A program made the translations under genes and the position numbers. From assembly GCA_044224925.1 (NCBI GenBank), contig JBGAJM010000009.1:16299-80298 (forward strand): a stretch of 64,000 nucleotides of DNA, in the 5' to 3' direction. This stretch comes from Kapaibacterium sp044224925. GTDB taxonomy: Bacteria > Bacteroidota > Ignavibacteria > Kapaibacteriales > Kapaibacteriaceae. Of this stretch, positions 55,243 to 63,611 are shown in pieces. Under the pieces are notes generated by a model. It searched no databases, was not told where the DNA came from, and saw nothing but the letters and a program-made list of their open reading frames with translations. Position 1 is the stretch's first letter; each line of letters opens with the position of its first letter.

Positions 55243-57198
55243 ATGCGCCTATTCTTTCTTCTGCTGCTCGCCGCGACGTGCCTTCGGGCGCAGACGCCGT
55301 ACAGCTTTGAAGTTTCCGGTGGCTTTACCTTCTTCACGCCCCTTTCCACCTTCACCTCAATTGGTGGCGTGCCGAATCCCGGTGGCTTGACGTTCTCACC
55401 GCAGGGGATGACCCTCGCAGGGCATTTCATGTTCGGTGCAGATTTTCCGTTGGGCGATCAATGGCGGGTAGGGTTGCGAACGGGATTTCAAGGTGGCGGG
55501 GCAACGTATACGGCGCCCGAGAAGGTAACGATCGCGCAGCCGAGTGGACCGTATCTCGCAACGATCGAGCATTCGATCACAGCGTCGCTTTTACTGCTGA
55601 ACAGCGAACCCTATCTCCGCTACGAACCACTCGATTGGTTGGCCATCGACGTTGGGTTTCCGATCATGATCCCCTTGATCTCGCGCTACACGCAAACAGA
55701 GCGATTCACCGATCCGGCAGGACTTCAGTTCACGGACGGAAGCGTGGAGCAAGAGACGGGCAGTGGCAATATCTCGACGATGCGCAGTCCGGTGCTCTTT
55801 GGTTCGGTGCGTGCTTCTGCCATGCTGCCACTTACGGCGAAACGTGATGTATTCCTCACGCCACAGGTCGACATTCAGACCTCGCTCCAAAGTTTGACCA
55901 CCAACTCTACGGTCTCTGCCTCGCTCGTGCGTGTGGGAGTGGGCGTGCGATACAGTCCGCAAGACATTCCGTCCCTGGTGCGCGACACCACCTATGCACG
56001 CGACACGATCACGGTGTTGAGCTCGCGTGCAAAACAGTCCATCACTGAACTCACCGATCAGCAAGTGGAAGAGTTCCGATCGAGTGCCGATACCACACGC
56101 GTGTTGATCACGCAACACTATCGAACTACCTTGCCCAAGCCCGCCGCCGTGCTTCGTGCGGCCTTACGTGTTGCCTTCGTGGGGTATGGCGGCAAGGACG
56201 TCACGGATGCAAGTGTACAGATCAGACGTGTACGTGTGACACGTCACGTGCCACTCTTGCCGGTGGTGGTGTTCACGCAAATGGAGAATGCTGTTCCGTC
56301 GCGGTATGTGAAGCTTCCACGACGGGATGCGCAGCGTTTCTCTGAGTCGACATTGAAAAGCAATGCCGCCACGCATTGGCAGTATCACGTGTTGAACGTC
56401 ATCGGAAGCCGGATGAATCAGCATCCGCAAACACGACTCACCATTCACGGTGTCGACGATGGATCGGAGATGGGCGGAGAGCTCATTCGCGGTCGTATCG
56501 AAAGCGTTCGCACGTACCTGATGTCGTCGTTCGGTATCGCACCTTCGCGCATCCTCCCCGACGTTGAACATGCAGAGCGATATCACGATTGGATCAGTAT
56601 GTCGGACTCGACTTCGATCCTCACCGCCCCGTTGCTCTTGACCGACACGATCTTGGAGACCACGCTTCCCGTTGTGCGCATCTATCCCGATGTGGTGAAC
56701 GAGGCCCCGCTCCGCGCGTGGAGTGTCTTGCTCACCAAGGACTCGACCACGATCCGTTCCTTTGCCGACACGTTGGACCTGCCGGCACAGCTCACGTGGA
56801 ACATGAATGAAGATCTTGATGCAGACTCTGCACAGAATTCCACGATGATGGCCACGCTCAGTGTGTTCGATGTGGAAGGGAATGTGTCATTCAGCGAACC
56901 AAGCACCATTCGTGTGCGCGCGCCGCAAGGGCCGGATCCCACGGCACCGCTCTTTGAGCGAACGGAAACGTTGGTGATCTCTGCACCGAATGCGTCGATC
57001 GATGAACTCCCGACCATGAAGATCCCAACGTCGGTGAGCAGCATCGATGTGTGGAACAACGGATCACCATCGGTGACCACGTCGGGCGTGCCCGTGCGAG
57101 CACATGGCATTGGCGAAACGCCCTGGTTCCGGAAGAATCTTGCCGATCCGGAGCTCTACTTCTGGTCGAGCGAGACCAGACTGTATACAAAAGACTAA
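55243..57198 (+). CDS. Outer-membrane barrel protein with OmpA-like C-terminal part
   Basis: 651 residues. The signal peptide is MRLFFLLLLAATCLRAQ. Residues about 17-245 are strand-rich and barrel-like (FEVSGGFTFFTPLS; DVFLTPQVDIQTSLQSL). Near 380-450 is an OmpA-like motif (NVIGSRMNQHPQTRLTIHGVDDGSE...RIESVRTYLMSSFGIAPSRI), which binds peptidoglycan in that family. A Ser/Thr-rich beta region and a non-barrel tail follow. It probably anchors the outer membrane to the wall. A TATCTTTG box abuts its start, and a hairpin follows it. Confidence 0.7.
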   Translation: MRLFFLLLLAATCLRAQTPYSFEVSGGFTFFTPLSTFTSIGGVPNPGGLTFSPQGMTLAGHFMFGADFPLGDQWRVGLRTGFQGGGATYTAPEKVTIAQPSGPYLATIEHSITASLLLLNSEPYLRYEPLDWLAIDVGFPIMIPLISRYTQTERFTDPAGLQFTDGSVEQETGSGNISTMRSPVLFGSVRASAMLPLTAKRDVFLTPQVDIQTSLQSLTTNSTVSASLVRVGVGVRYSPQDIPSLVRDTTYARDTITVLSSRAKQSITELTDQQVEEFRSSADTTRVLITQHYRTTLPKPAAVLRAALRVAFVGYGGKDVTDASVQIRRVRVTRHVPLLPVVVFTQMENAVPSRYVKLPRRDAQRFSESTLKSNAATHWQYHVLNVIGSRMNQHPQTRLTIHGVDDGSEMGGELIRGRIESVRTYLMSSFGIAPSRILPDVEHAERYHDWISMSDSTSILTAPLLLTDTILETTLPVVRIYPDVVNEAPLRAWSVLLTKDSTTIRSFADTLDLPAQLTWNMNEDLDADSAQNSTMMATLSVFDVEGNVSFSEPSTIRVRAPQGPDPTAPLFERTETLVISAPNASIDELPTMKIPTSVSSIDVWNNGSPSVTTSGVPVRAHGIGETPWFRKNLADPELYFWSSETRLYTKD

Positions 57199-57229
57199 CG
57201 GCGGTCAGTACTGAACTGAACCGCCGTTA
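57196..57229. terminator. Hairpin terminator between convergent genes
   Basis: Arms TAACGGCGGT (57196-57205) and ACCGCCGTTA (57220-57229) with a 14-nt loop. The 5' arm includes the stop codon of the OmpA-like gene. It lies before the convergent anti-sigma gene. No T-tract is present. Confidence 0.6.
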
Positions 57230-57256
57230 CTCATACACACCATGTAGGCAATTGTC

Positions 57257-58159
57257 TTATTGACCGAGTTCGTTCAACGCCTTTTCGTAGTTGGCGGCGG
57301 AGGCGGCATCGACCGATGCGGCCTTTGTCACGGCTTGTTGAAGAAGCATGCGGGCCTCTGCCGTGTTGCCGCGATCGCGTGCCAGCAATCCTAGTTCTCC
57401 AAGCGCACCCACTTCGTACTGCACCAGGTGCATGGAGCGCGCAATGTCGAGCGACTGTTGCAGATACACGCGGCTCTCATCGAACGATCCACTCTTGCGA
57501 AGCTTCGTGCCCAGTGTACGAGCGATCAACGCACATTCCATGCGATCGTTCTTGGCCATGCAACGATCGAGGTCCTTGCGAAGGCTTGCGATCACGCTGG
57601 ATTGATTGTTGATGTCGAGTTGCGCCTCGGTGGAGACGGGCGCTTTATCACTTTGTGGGACACTAGGTGCGACACGTTGTGGGACACTAGGTGCGACACG
57701 TTGTGGGACACTAGGTGCGACACGTTGTGCGACACTTTGTGGGACACTCTGTGCGACACTTTGTGGGACACTAGGTGCGACACGTTGTGGGACACTCTGT
57801 GCGACACCAACGTGCGACTCTGGAGATGTTGTGAAGTACACGGTTGCGGCTGTGCCAAGGGCAACGAGGGCGGCGGTGCCGACCCACGTCCACGTTGTGC
57901 TCAGGCTACCGAGAAGACCCGTCGAAGCAGTTGCGCCGGAGGCCACCTTTCCTGCGACGGCATCCTCAACTTGTTGCAGGAATCCCGTTGGGATCGCTAC
58001 AACCGGCGTGACGGTTGCGAGTGCTTTCTCGACAGCCAACATTTCTTGCACCTCGCGTGCGAATTCTGGCGAGGCTTGCTGCCGCGCTTCGAATTCCAGT
58101 AGGCTATCCTCGCTCAGAGAGCGATCGAGAAAGCCGGAGAGAAGTTCGTCGTTTGTCAT
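57257..58159 (-). CDS. Putative anti-sigma factor with internal 4-residue repeat tract and TPR-like end
   Basis: 300 residues. It overlaps the ECF sigma gene by 4 nt and follows it, the usual anti-sigma position. The N terminus (ELLSGFLDRSLSEDSLLEFEARQQASPEFAREVQEM) looks like an anti-sigma/zinc-finger-like fold without an obvious zinc motif. One transmembrane helix lies at about 92-110. Residues about 120-168 are a low-complexity tract of SVPQ, RVAP and SVAQ units encoded by the 12-nt DNA repeat at 57655-57810. The C terminus (about 180-300) is helical and TPR-like (ALGELGLLARDRGNTAEARM). The tract would be a flexible periplasmic linker. Confidence 0.65.
   Translation of the reverse strand: MTNDELLSGFLDRSLSEDSLLEFEARQQASPEFAREVQEMLAVEKALATVTPVVAIPTGFLQQVEDAVAGKVASGATASTGLLGSLSTTWTWVGTAALVALGTAATVYFTTSPESHVGVAQSVPQRVAPSVPQSVAQSVPQSVAQRVAPSVPQRVAPSVPQRVAPSVPQSDKAPVSTEAQLDINNQSSVIASLRKDLDRCMAKNDRMECALIARTLGTKLRKSGSFDESRVYLQQSLDIARSMHLVQYEVGALGELGLLARDRGNTAEARMLLQQAVTKAASVDAASAANYEKALNELGQ
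57655..57810. repeat. Coding array of a 12-nt repeat (GTGsGACACnnn), 13 units
   Basis: Thirteen units of 12 nt alternate GTGGGACAC and GTGCGACAC cores. On the minus strand they encode SVPQ/RVAP/SVAQ within the anti-sigma gene, and that reading has no stop. The plus strand would meet TAG in the unit GTGGGACACTAG. The same core forms intergenic arrays at 62446 and 63608. Confidence 0.9.
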
Positions 58160-58704
58160 CGTAGTTCGTTCAGGATCGGGGACAATGATTGTTGCAGTAG
58201 TTTCTTCGCTCTGAAGACGCGAACCTTCGCGAGCGACACACCTATGTTCAGCGCTTTTGCGATGTCCTCATAGGCAAGGTCATCGAAGTATTTCAATTCC
58301 AGGGCTTCACGGAACTCTTCCGGCAGTTGGGCGATGGCCTTTTCGAGGGCGGCGCGGAGCAGGAAATCCTGTCTGTGCGACGAGTCCACTTCCTCGACCA
58401 TCATCTCTTCGTTCAACTCGGCATGGTGTTTCCGTCCGCGCAATGCCTTCAGGCAGTAATTGCGAGCGATCGTGAACAGCCAAGCGGCAAAACTCCCATC
58501 TGAAAAAGAACTCCGTTTGTCGTACACCGTCATGGAGATCGTCTGGAACATGTCCTCCGCTTCTTCATGATTCCCCAGTGCTCTCAGACAATACGCATAG
58601 ATGCGTTTGTCGTAGCGTCGGAACAGTGTTCGAAAGGCTTGTTCATCGTTGTTCTCTCGTACCAGCCTGAACAGTTCCTCGTCGGTGAGGAGGGTGTTTG
58701 TCAT
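58156..58704 (-). CDS. ECF RNA polymerase sigma factor
   Basis: 182 residues from ATG 58704; upstream in-frame starts give unrelated residues. Region 2 (AFRTLFRRYDKRIYAYCLRALGNHEEAEDMFQTI) and region 4 (LPEEFREALELKYFDDLAYEDIAKALNIGVSLAKVRVFRAKKLL, ends given) match the sigma-70 ECF family. It is followed by the anti-sigma-like gene with a 4-nt overlap. Its upstream region carries the ATTCTGTATT-type motif in the same orientation as the gene, a candidate for autoregulation. Confidence 0.9.
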   Translation of the reverse strand: MTNTLLTDEELFRLVRENNDEQAFRTLFRRYDKRIYAYCLRALGNHEEAEDMFQTISMTVYDKRSSFSDGSFAAWLFTIARNYCLKALRGRKHHAELNEEMMVEEVDSSHRQDFLLRAALEKAIAQLPEEFREALELKYFDDLAYEDIAKALNIGVSLAKVRVFRAKKLLQQSLSPILNELR

Positions 58705-58754
58705 AGACAAGGCGAAGAAGCCGGGCAAGGGGGATTCGTTACAATGAAGATGAG

Positions 58755-58778
58755 AATACAGGATCAAGAATACAGGAT
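58755..58778 (-). repeat. Upstream motif, copy 1 (minus, before the ECF sigma gene)
   Basis: On the minus strand it reads ATCCTGTATT, CTTG, ATCCTGTATT, a 10-nt word repeated across a 4-nt spacer. It ends 50 nt before the sigma start codon and has the same orientation as the gene. Confidence 0.8.
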
Positions 58779-58850
58779 CCAATGAGGTAATCGCATGATA
58801 CATAATGGCTTAGAGCCCCCATTCTTGTTCGCTTCGATTCCACAGATTGC

Positions 58851-58874
58851 ATTCTGTACCCTTGATTCTGTATT
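58851..58874 (+). repeat. Upstream motif, copy 2 (before the outer-membrane protein gene)
   Basis: ATTCTGTACC, CTTG, ATTCTGTATT. It lies 31 nt before the first of two candidate starts (58906). It is the divergent partner of copy 1, 72 nt away. Confidence 0.8.
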
Positions 58875-58893
58875 TTTCTTCATCATTTTTCTT

Positions 58894-58929
58894 TCAGAGG
58901 GGGTTATGAAGTCAGAGGGGGTTATGAAG
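58894..58929 (+). repeat. Exact 18-bp tandem duplication of ribosome site and start codon
   Basis: TCAGAGGGGGTTATGAAG occurs twice in direct succession (58894-58911 and 58912-58929). Each copy carries AGGGGG and an ATG; the duplication is six codons, so both starts are in frame. The first product would begin MKSEGVMKYP. Confidence 0.95.
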
Positions 58930-59634
58930 TATCCGATCATTCTGTTGATCGTCCTCGGTGTGTGCAGCTCGGTGGTGCAGGCTCAGACCGATTCCAGATC
59001 CTACGTCATGAAGGTCGGGCCGATCGTTGGGCTCGTGGGCGCCGGGATCAATACCGAGAACGCCACCGGCCGAAAGGTGAACCCGGACTTCATGGGGATG
59101 CCGTACGTAGGTGCTGCCATTTACGCTCCGTTCGGGATCGACACGCGCATGGGACTCCGGTTGGACATCGCCTACAGTTCCGTGAGCTCGCTGGTACGTC
59201 CGTACGAGATGTATGCCGGAGGCTCGAATTGGTCGAAGTCCTTCCAGGAGCGCTACAACTACATCACCATCGCTCCCATGATCAACCTTGCCGGCTTCCT
59301 CATTGGAATGGGCATCAACATCCCTGCCTCGGGAATGATGAAGAACGATGCTGGCACGGAGTTCGAGGTCCGTACGGCCGACATGAAGACGGCCCTCGAT
59401 GTTCGCCTTGGTGGTCAGATCACCGTCTGGAGTTCCGGCATCGGGACACTTACCGTGGACATCCTTGCCAAGTACGGCTTCAGCGGCGTGTACAACGACA
59501 ACAGCTATACGATCGGCTCGGCGGTGGAGCACATCGGATTCCCCGCAGACAACGTGTCAAGCAAGACCATCACGGGCATGGTCCCTGGCTCCCTGACGCT
59601 TGGCCTTTCCTACTTGTTCGACCTCAAATTCTAA
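58924..59634 (+). CDS. Outer-membrane beta-barrel protein
   Basis: 236 residues from the second duplicated start (58924); 242 from the first (58906). The signal peptide (MKYPIILLIVLGVCSSVVQAQ) is cleaner from the second. Strands such as MKVGPIVGLVGAGIN, YVGAAIYAPFGID, MGLRLDIAYSSVSS and LTLGLSYLFDLKF at the end indicate a barrel. It follows copy 2 of the upstream motif and is divergent from the ECF sigma gene, so it is a natural candidate target of that sigma factor (inference). Confidence 0.7.
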   Translation: MKYPIILLIVLGVCSSVVQAQTDSRSYVMKVGPIVGLVGAGINTENATGRKVNPDFMGMPYVGAAIYAPFGIDTRMGLRLDIAYSSVSSLVRPYEMYAGGSNWSKSFQERYNYITIAPMINLAGFLIGMGINIPASGMMKNDAGTEFEVRTADMKTALDVRLGGQITVWSSGIGTLTVDILAKYGFSGVYNDNSYTIGSAVEHIGFPADNVSSKTITGMVPGSLTLGLSYLFDLKF

Positions 59635-59654
59635 TGCAACGAAAGGCACTCACC

Positions 59655-60257
59655 ATGAAGACCACATTCATCGCACTGTTCGCCCTCGTTGCCATGGCCG
59701 CTCTTCCGTCGTGTAAAGACGGTGGTACGGGACCGCATCCTGGTCTGGAACTCTCGATCCTCGACGAAAAGGGCTATCTCTACGCACTCTGTGGAAACGC
59801 CTTCCTTACAGGCGATTCCGTCAAGTCGATCCAAATGCCGTTCGACACCATGGTCGTGCGAGGCGGCGACGTCGTCCTCTCGATCCTGACCAGGGATCTC
59901 GTTTACAACCGCTTGGAGCAGTTCAACAACGAAGCACTCACCAGCACCACCATCAAGTTCACCGAGCCCACCACCAAGGCCGAAGGCACGTATGGTTGGG
60001 CTCCGGGTGCAACGCCGCTCCCCGGTGGAACGGGTGCCACGGTATCGATCTATGGTAGTACCTATACTCCAGTCTCAGGACAGACCGTGATCACAAAGGT
60101 CTACAAGAACACGAACGGCACGGTGATCGGCTACAAGGGCTACATGAATGGCGTCTGCTCGACGATTTCCGTCATCCCTGGCACAACGACCATCGTCACC
60201 GAAACACTCGTCGTCCAAAGCTGCGTGTTCGATATGAAGAACGCATCACAACAATGA
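59655..60257 (+). CDS. Lipoprotein of unknown function
   Basis: 200 residues. The lipoprotein signal MKTTFIALFALVAMAALPSC places the lipid-anchored Cys at residue 20. The rest is beta-rich with no recognised domain (LELSILDEKGYLYALCGNAFL; GTYGWAPGATPLPGGTG). It starts 20 nt after the outer-membrane barrel gene and overlaps the following oxidoreductase start by 4 nt (ATGA), so it lies in an operon. Confidence 0.65.
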   Translation: MKTTFIALFALVAMAALPSCKDGGTGPHPGLELSILDEKGYLYALCGNAFLTGDSVKSIQMPFDTMVVRGGDVVLSILTRDLVYNRLEQFNNEALTSTTIKFTEPTTKAEGTYGWAPGATPLPGGTGATVSIYGSTYTPVSGQTVITKVYKNTNGTVIGYKGYMNGVCSTISVIPGTTTIVTETLVVQSCVFDMKNASQQ

Positions 60258-61372
60258 ACTCCTTTTGGGAAACCGATCACTTTCTTGGCGCCGATGCACT
60301 TGTCATCGGCGCCGGGATCATCGGCCTCTCCACGGCCATTGAACTTCGCGAGCTCCATCCCACGTGGCGCGTGGTGGTGCTGGAGCGCGGACTCTTGCCC
60401 ACGGGTGCCTCGACGCGCAACGCCGGGTTCGCCTGCATCGGATCTCCAAGCGAGATCTGGTGCGACATGCAGACCCTTGGCGTCGACGCTGCCCTTGAGG
60501 TGATCCAACGTCGGTGGAAGGGGCTGCGGGCCCTTCGTGCCCGCTGTGGCGGCAGGGATATTGGCTATGAAGAACATGGCGGTAGTGAGATCTTCCTGCA
60601 GCACCACGAAAGTCTGGACCATCTCGACGAGATCAACGATCTGATGCGCGACGTGGTGGGCGGGACCATGTTCGTTCCTGCCAACGATCGCATTGCCACG
60701 TATGGCATGTCGGCCTCCATCGCCACCCTCATCTACACACCCTACGAAGGAACGCTCCACTCGGGCAAGCTCATGCAGGCCCTGTGGTCCATTGCGGCCG
60801 AGCGCGGCGTGGTCATCCACACGGGTGCCATGGTAACGGGTAAGGAATTGCTTACAGATGGTTGGTCGGTCACAGCACAGGGCATCATGGGTGAGCGCAC
60901 CTTCCACGCCGGTGTGGTGGTGGAATGCACCAATGCGGTGATGGAGACGCCGGGGCGTGGGCAGGTGATCGTCACCGAGCCCCTTGCCTCCTTGCCCCTT
61001 CGGGGCTCCTTCCATTACGACGAAGGGTACTACTACTTCCGGTCGCTGGGCAACCGTGTGCTGTTGGGGGGAGGCCGCAATCTGGACTTCGACGCCGAGC
61101 GCACCACGTCGTTCGACCTCACGGAGCCGGTGCAGAACGCTCTCGAAGAGCTCCTCTACACCATCATCCTGCCCACGCAACGTCCACGCATCGAACACCG
61201 CTGGGCGGGCACCATGGGCTTCAGCGCCACCAAGCAACCGCGTGTGGAGCGCACCGCACCCGGCTATGTGCAGGCGTTCGGCTGCAACGGCATGGGCGTG
61301 GCCATCGGCACGGAGGTAGGGCGGCAAGCGGCTGAGCTCGCTATCTTTGTAGATGGCAATTCCCGCACGTGA
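60254..61372 (+). CDS. FAD-dependent oxidoreductase (DAO family)
   Basis: 372 residues. The Rossmann FAD-binding motif ALVIGAGIIGLSTAIEL (about 14-30) is followed by ERGLLPTGASTRNAGFACIG. The C terminus has RIEHRWAGTMGFSATKQPRVER and FGCNGMGVAIGTEVG, as in D-amino-acid/glycine oxidase and related amine oxidoreductases. The substrate is unknown. The gene overlaps rlmN by 20 nt and contains a TATCTTTG box near its end. Confidence 0.83.
   Translation: MNSFWETDHFLGADALVIGAGIIGLSTAIELRELHPTWRVVVLERGLLPTGASTRNAGFACIGSPSEIWCDMQTLGVDAALEVIQRRWKGLRALRARCGGRDIGYEEHGGSEIFLQHHESLDHLDEINDLMRDVVGGTMFVPANDRIATYGMSASIATLIYTPYEGTLHSGKLMQALWSIAAERGVVIHTGAMVTGKELLTDGWSVTAQGIMGERTFHAGVVVECTNAVMETPGRGQVIVTEPLASLPLRGSFHYDEGYYYFRSLGNRVLLGGGRNLDFDAERTTSFDLTEPVQNALEELLYTIILPTQRPRIEHRWAGTMGFSATKQPRVERTAPGYVQAFGCNGMGVAIGTEVGRQAAELAIFVDGNSRT
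61342..61349 (+). promoter_or_regulatory. Candidate -7 box (TATCTTTG) 3 nt before the rlmN ATG
   Basis: TATCTTTG, then TAG, then ATG 61353. It lies inside the end of the oxidoreductase gene (codons for AIFVD), so coding constraint could also explain it. Its spacing equals that at 55232. Confidence 0.4.
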
Positions 61373-62453
61373 CATCGTCAAGGGTCCACCCGAGCTCAAA
61401 GGCTTGACCCGTGGAGCACTTGAACAACTTTTTCTCTCGCTTGGTGAAAAGAAATACCGTGCGCATCAACTGTACGATGCGCTGTATATCAACCGACTAG
61501 AATCCATCGACGACATGGTCGTCCTGCCTGCCGCCTTGCGCGCAACACTGGCCGCAACCTATCGCATGCAGAGCGTTGCCTTGCAGCAGATCCAGCACTC
61601 GGACGACGGCACGAAGAAGTTCCTCTTCGATCTCTACGATGGACGGTCGATCGAAAGTGTGCTGATCCCGACGGAGAAGCTCGACGAAGACGGTAAGCCA
61701 CATCGCCTCACACTCTGCGTGTCCACACAAGTGGGCTGCAATCTCGGCTGCAAGTTCTGTGCAACGGCCACGTTGAACCTTGCGCGCAATCTCACGGCCG
61801 GCGAGATCGTTGACCAATACTTGCAAGCACAAGCGCACTCCGAAGAGAAGATCACGAACCTTGTGTTCATGGGCATGGGTGAGCCCATGCAGAACTACGA
61901 CAATGTGATGGCGGCCGTCGAGATCTTCACGGATCAGCGTACGGACATGATCGTGCCACGTCGCGTCACCATCTCCACTGCCGGTGTGATCCCGGGCATC
62001 ATGCGCATGGCGGACGAGGGCAAGCTCATCAAGCTTGCTGTGTCGTTGCATGCCACCACACAAGGCGTGCGTGAGAAGCTCATGCCCATAGCAAAGAAGT
62101 ACACGCTGTCGCAACTCGGTGATGCACTTGAATACTACTATCGCAAAACGCATAAAGGCGTCACGTTCGAATACATCCTCTTCGATGGGATCAACGACGG
62201 TCCGGACGACGTGAAGCGTCTTGCCAAGTATGCACGTCGCGTTCCCACACGCATCAACATCATCCCGTTCCACGAGATCGACTTCACCAATCCCGTTGGC
62301 TTTGCGGCAGAGCTTCGCCCCACGCCGCCGGATCGGTTCGAGTGGTTCTTGGCGCAGCTCCGTGCCGAAGGCGCGAATGTGATCGTGCGTAGTAGCAGCG
62401 GTCTCGATATCGATGCAGCGTGCGGGCAGTTGGCGCTCAGTGGGGGGCACTAG
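61353..62453 (+). CDS. rlmN: 23S rRNA (adenine-2503-C2)-methyltransferase
   Basis: 366 residues. The radical-SAM motif CNLGCKFC (CxxxCxxC) lies near 128-135. FMGMGEPMQNYDNV, RVTISTAGVIPGI and SLHATTQGVREKLMP are family blocks, and the C-terminal segment includes the RIN...IPFHEI and VRSSSGLDIDAACGQL parts. RlmN methylates A2503 in 23S rRNA and A37 in some tRNAs using two SAM molecules. The stop TAG at 62451-62453 sits in a CACTAGC sequence that belongs to the following repeat array. Confidence 0.94.
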   Translation: MAIPARDIVKGPPELKGLTRGALEQLFLSLGEKKYRAHQLYDALYINRLESIDDMVVLPAALRATLAATYRMQSVALQQIQHSDDGTKKFLFDLYDGRSIESVLIPTEKLDEDGKPHRLTLCVSTQVGCNLGCKFCATATLNLARNLTAGEIVDQYLQAQAHSEEKITNLVFMGMGEPMQNYDNVMAAVEIFTDQRTDMIVPRRVTISTAGVIPGIMRMADEGKLIKLAVSLHATTQGVREKLMPIAKKYTLSQLGDALEYYYRKTHKGVTFEYILFDGINDGPDDVKRLAKYARRVPTRINIIPFHEIDFTNPVGFAAELRPTPPDRFEWFLAQLRAEGANVIVRSSSGLDIDAACGQLALSGGH

Positions 62454-62580
62454 CTGCGACACTGCGTGGGACACGGAGTGCGACACTAGCGTGGGACACT
62501 GCGTGGGACACTAGCGTGGGACACTGCGTGGGACACTTCGTGGGACACTAGCGTGGGACACTTCGTGGGACACTGCGTGC
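62446..62580 (+). repeat. Intergenic GTGGGACAC array, units of 12-13 nt
   Basis: About ten units with the core GTGGGACAC or GTGCGACAC separated by TGC, TTC or TAGC. It begins at the rlmN stop codon and fills the gap before the next motif. The core is the same as in the coding array at 57655. Confidence 0.88.
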
Positions 62581-62608
62581 ATCCTTGATCTTGCGATTGA
62601 ATGATTGG

Positions 62609-62632
62609 ATTCTGTATTCTTGATTGTGTATT
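62609..62632 (+). repeat. Upstream motif, copy 3 (before the 62652 gene)
   Basis: ATTCTGTATT, CTTG, ATTGTGTATT. It ends 19 nt before the ATG at 62652 and follows the repeat array. Confidence 0.8.
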
Positions 62633-62651
62633 CCTCTTCCGATTCTCTTCC

Positions 62652-63611
62652 ATGAAGTTCTTCCTCACCGCCTTCCTCCTCCTCCTCCCTGCCCTCGCTT
62701 CTGCGCAGAACTATCGGCAGCCGCGGCCGGACAGTGCGACGAGTGCGTATGTGTTGGACTTCATCGACGAGGTGGAGCCGAACACGGACACGAAGTACGT
62801 GGTGCGGTTGTTGAATGGCGACATCGTGACGGGCGCCATCGTCGAGACGGGCAATGATCAGGAAGGGTTCTTCATTAAGATCAGCACGCAATTCGGTCGA
62901 GCTCGCATCTATGCCAAGGAGATCGCATGGATGGAGTATGCCGATGGTGAGTATCGGCACGGACATCGCGGTTATCTCATGCCCACGGCCATACCCATTG
63001 GCAACGACCATTTCTTGGGCGACATGCAGATCGCATTCTTATATGCCGGTGCCGGCATCGGTAACATCGTGTCGATCACGGCCGGACGTTCCTTCATCCC
63101 GACCGTCCCTTCAGCAGAACAAGTAAGTCATGTGAACCTCAAGGTCACCGTTGCCGAATCGGAGAACGGTCTTGTCGAAGGCGGCAAGCAATACTACGCC
63201 GTCGGCGCCACCGGCACATGGCTCAACGCAAGCAACTTCCTTGGCAACATCTATGGTGTGGCCACATTCACGGGCAAGCGCACGGCGGTAAGTACCATGC
63301 TCTTTGCGAAGGTGGCAGGGGAAAGTCCGATGCAGGTGCGCTTCGGCACGTTGCTCGACTCCGCCAATGTGTACTATGCGAACGGGACCATCGGTGTGGG
63401 CCTCTGCATGGACTCGCGTTTCTCGGATGCGCACGATCTGCACTTCGTGGGCGAGCTCTGGAACAACGACATCACCAAGCCCTCCAACACCGTGCTCTAT
63501 CTCGGTCTGCGCCTCGCCAACGACCGCATCGCCATGGACTTCGGCATGAGCGTCTTCACAGCGCCTGCTGTCGTACCAACCGTCGCCTTCGCTTGGACGC
63601 CGTTCAACTAG
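62652..63611 (+). CDS. Exported envelope protein of unknown family
   Basis: 319 residues. The signal peptide is KFFLTAFLLLLPALASAQ. An early segment (YVVRLLNGDIVTGAIVETGNDQEGFFIKI) resembles an SH3/Sm-like or DUF-type fold. The second half is strand-rich (FLGNIYGVATFTGKRTAV; TIGVGLCMDSRFSD; TVLYLGLRLANDRIAMDFGMSVF), suggesting a beta-barrel. The stop codon TAG at 63609-63611 is part of an ACTAGCG element of the repeat family. The gene lies between two composite repeats and directly upstream of tRNA-Phe. Confidence 0.62.
   Translation: MKFFLTAFLLLLPALASAQNYRQPRPDSATSAYVLDFIDEVEPNTDTKYVVRLLNGDIVTGAIVETGNDQEGFFIKISTQFGRARIYAKEIAWMEYADGEYRHGHRGYLMPTAIPIGNDHFLGDMQIAFLYAGAGIGNIVSITAGRSFIPTVPSAEQVSHVNLKVTVAESENGLVEGGKQYYAVGATGTWLNASNFLGNIYGVATFTGKRTAVSTMLFAKVAGESPMQVRFGTLLDSANVYYANGTIGVGLCMDSRFSDAHDLHFVGELWNNDITKPSNTVLYLGLRLANDRIAMDFGMSVFTAPAVVPTVAFAWTPFN

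Noticed and set aside
58700..58750. TGTAAC on the minus strand near 58740 as an ECF -35 element
   Set aside because: The nearest GTC-like -10 element is about 28 nt away, too far for a normal ECF promoter, and the neighbouring target genes lack the element.
59000..59634. Second frame running through the barrel gene at 58924 into the lipoprotein gene
   Set aside because: It has no start site or signal peptide before 59655. The lipoprotein signal begins precisely at ATG 59655, so the upstream part is an out-of-frame shadow.
62446..62580. Repeat array considered as a CRISPR
   Set aside because: Units are 12-13 nt and nearly contiguous with 2-4-nt gaps. There are no unique spacers, leader or cas genes.
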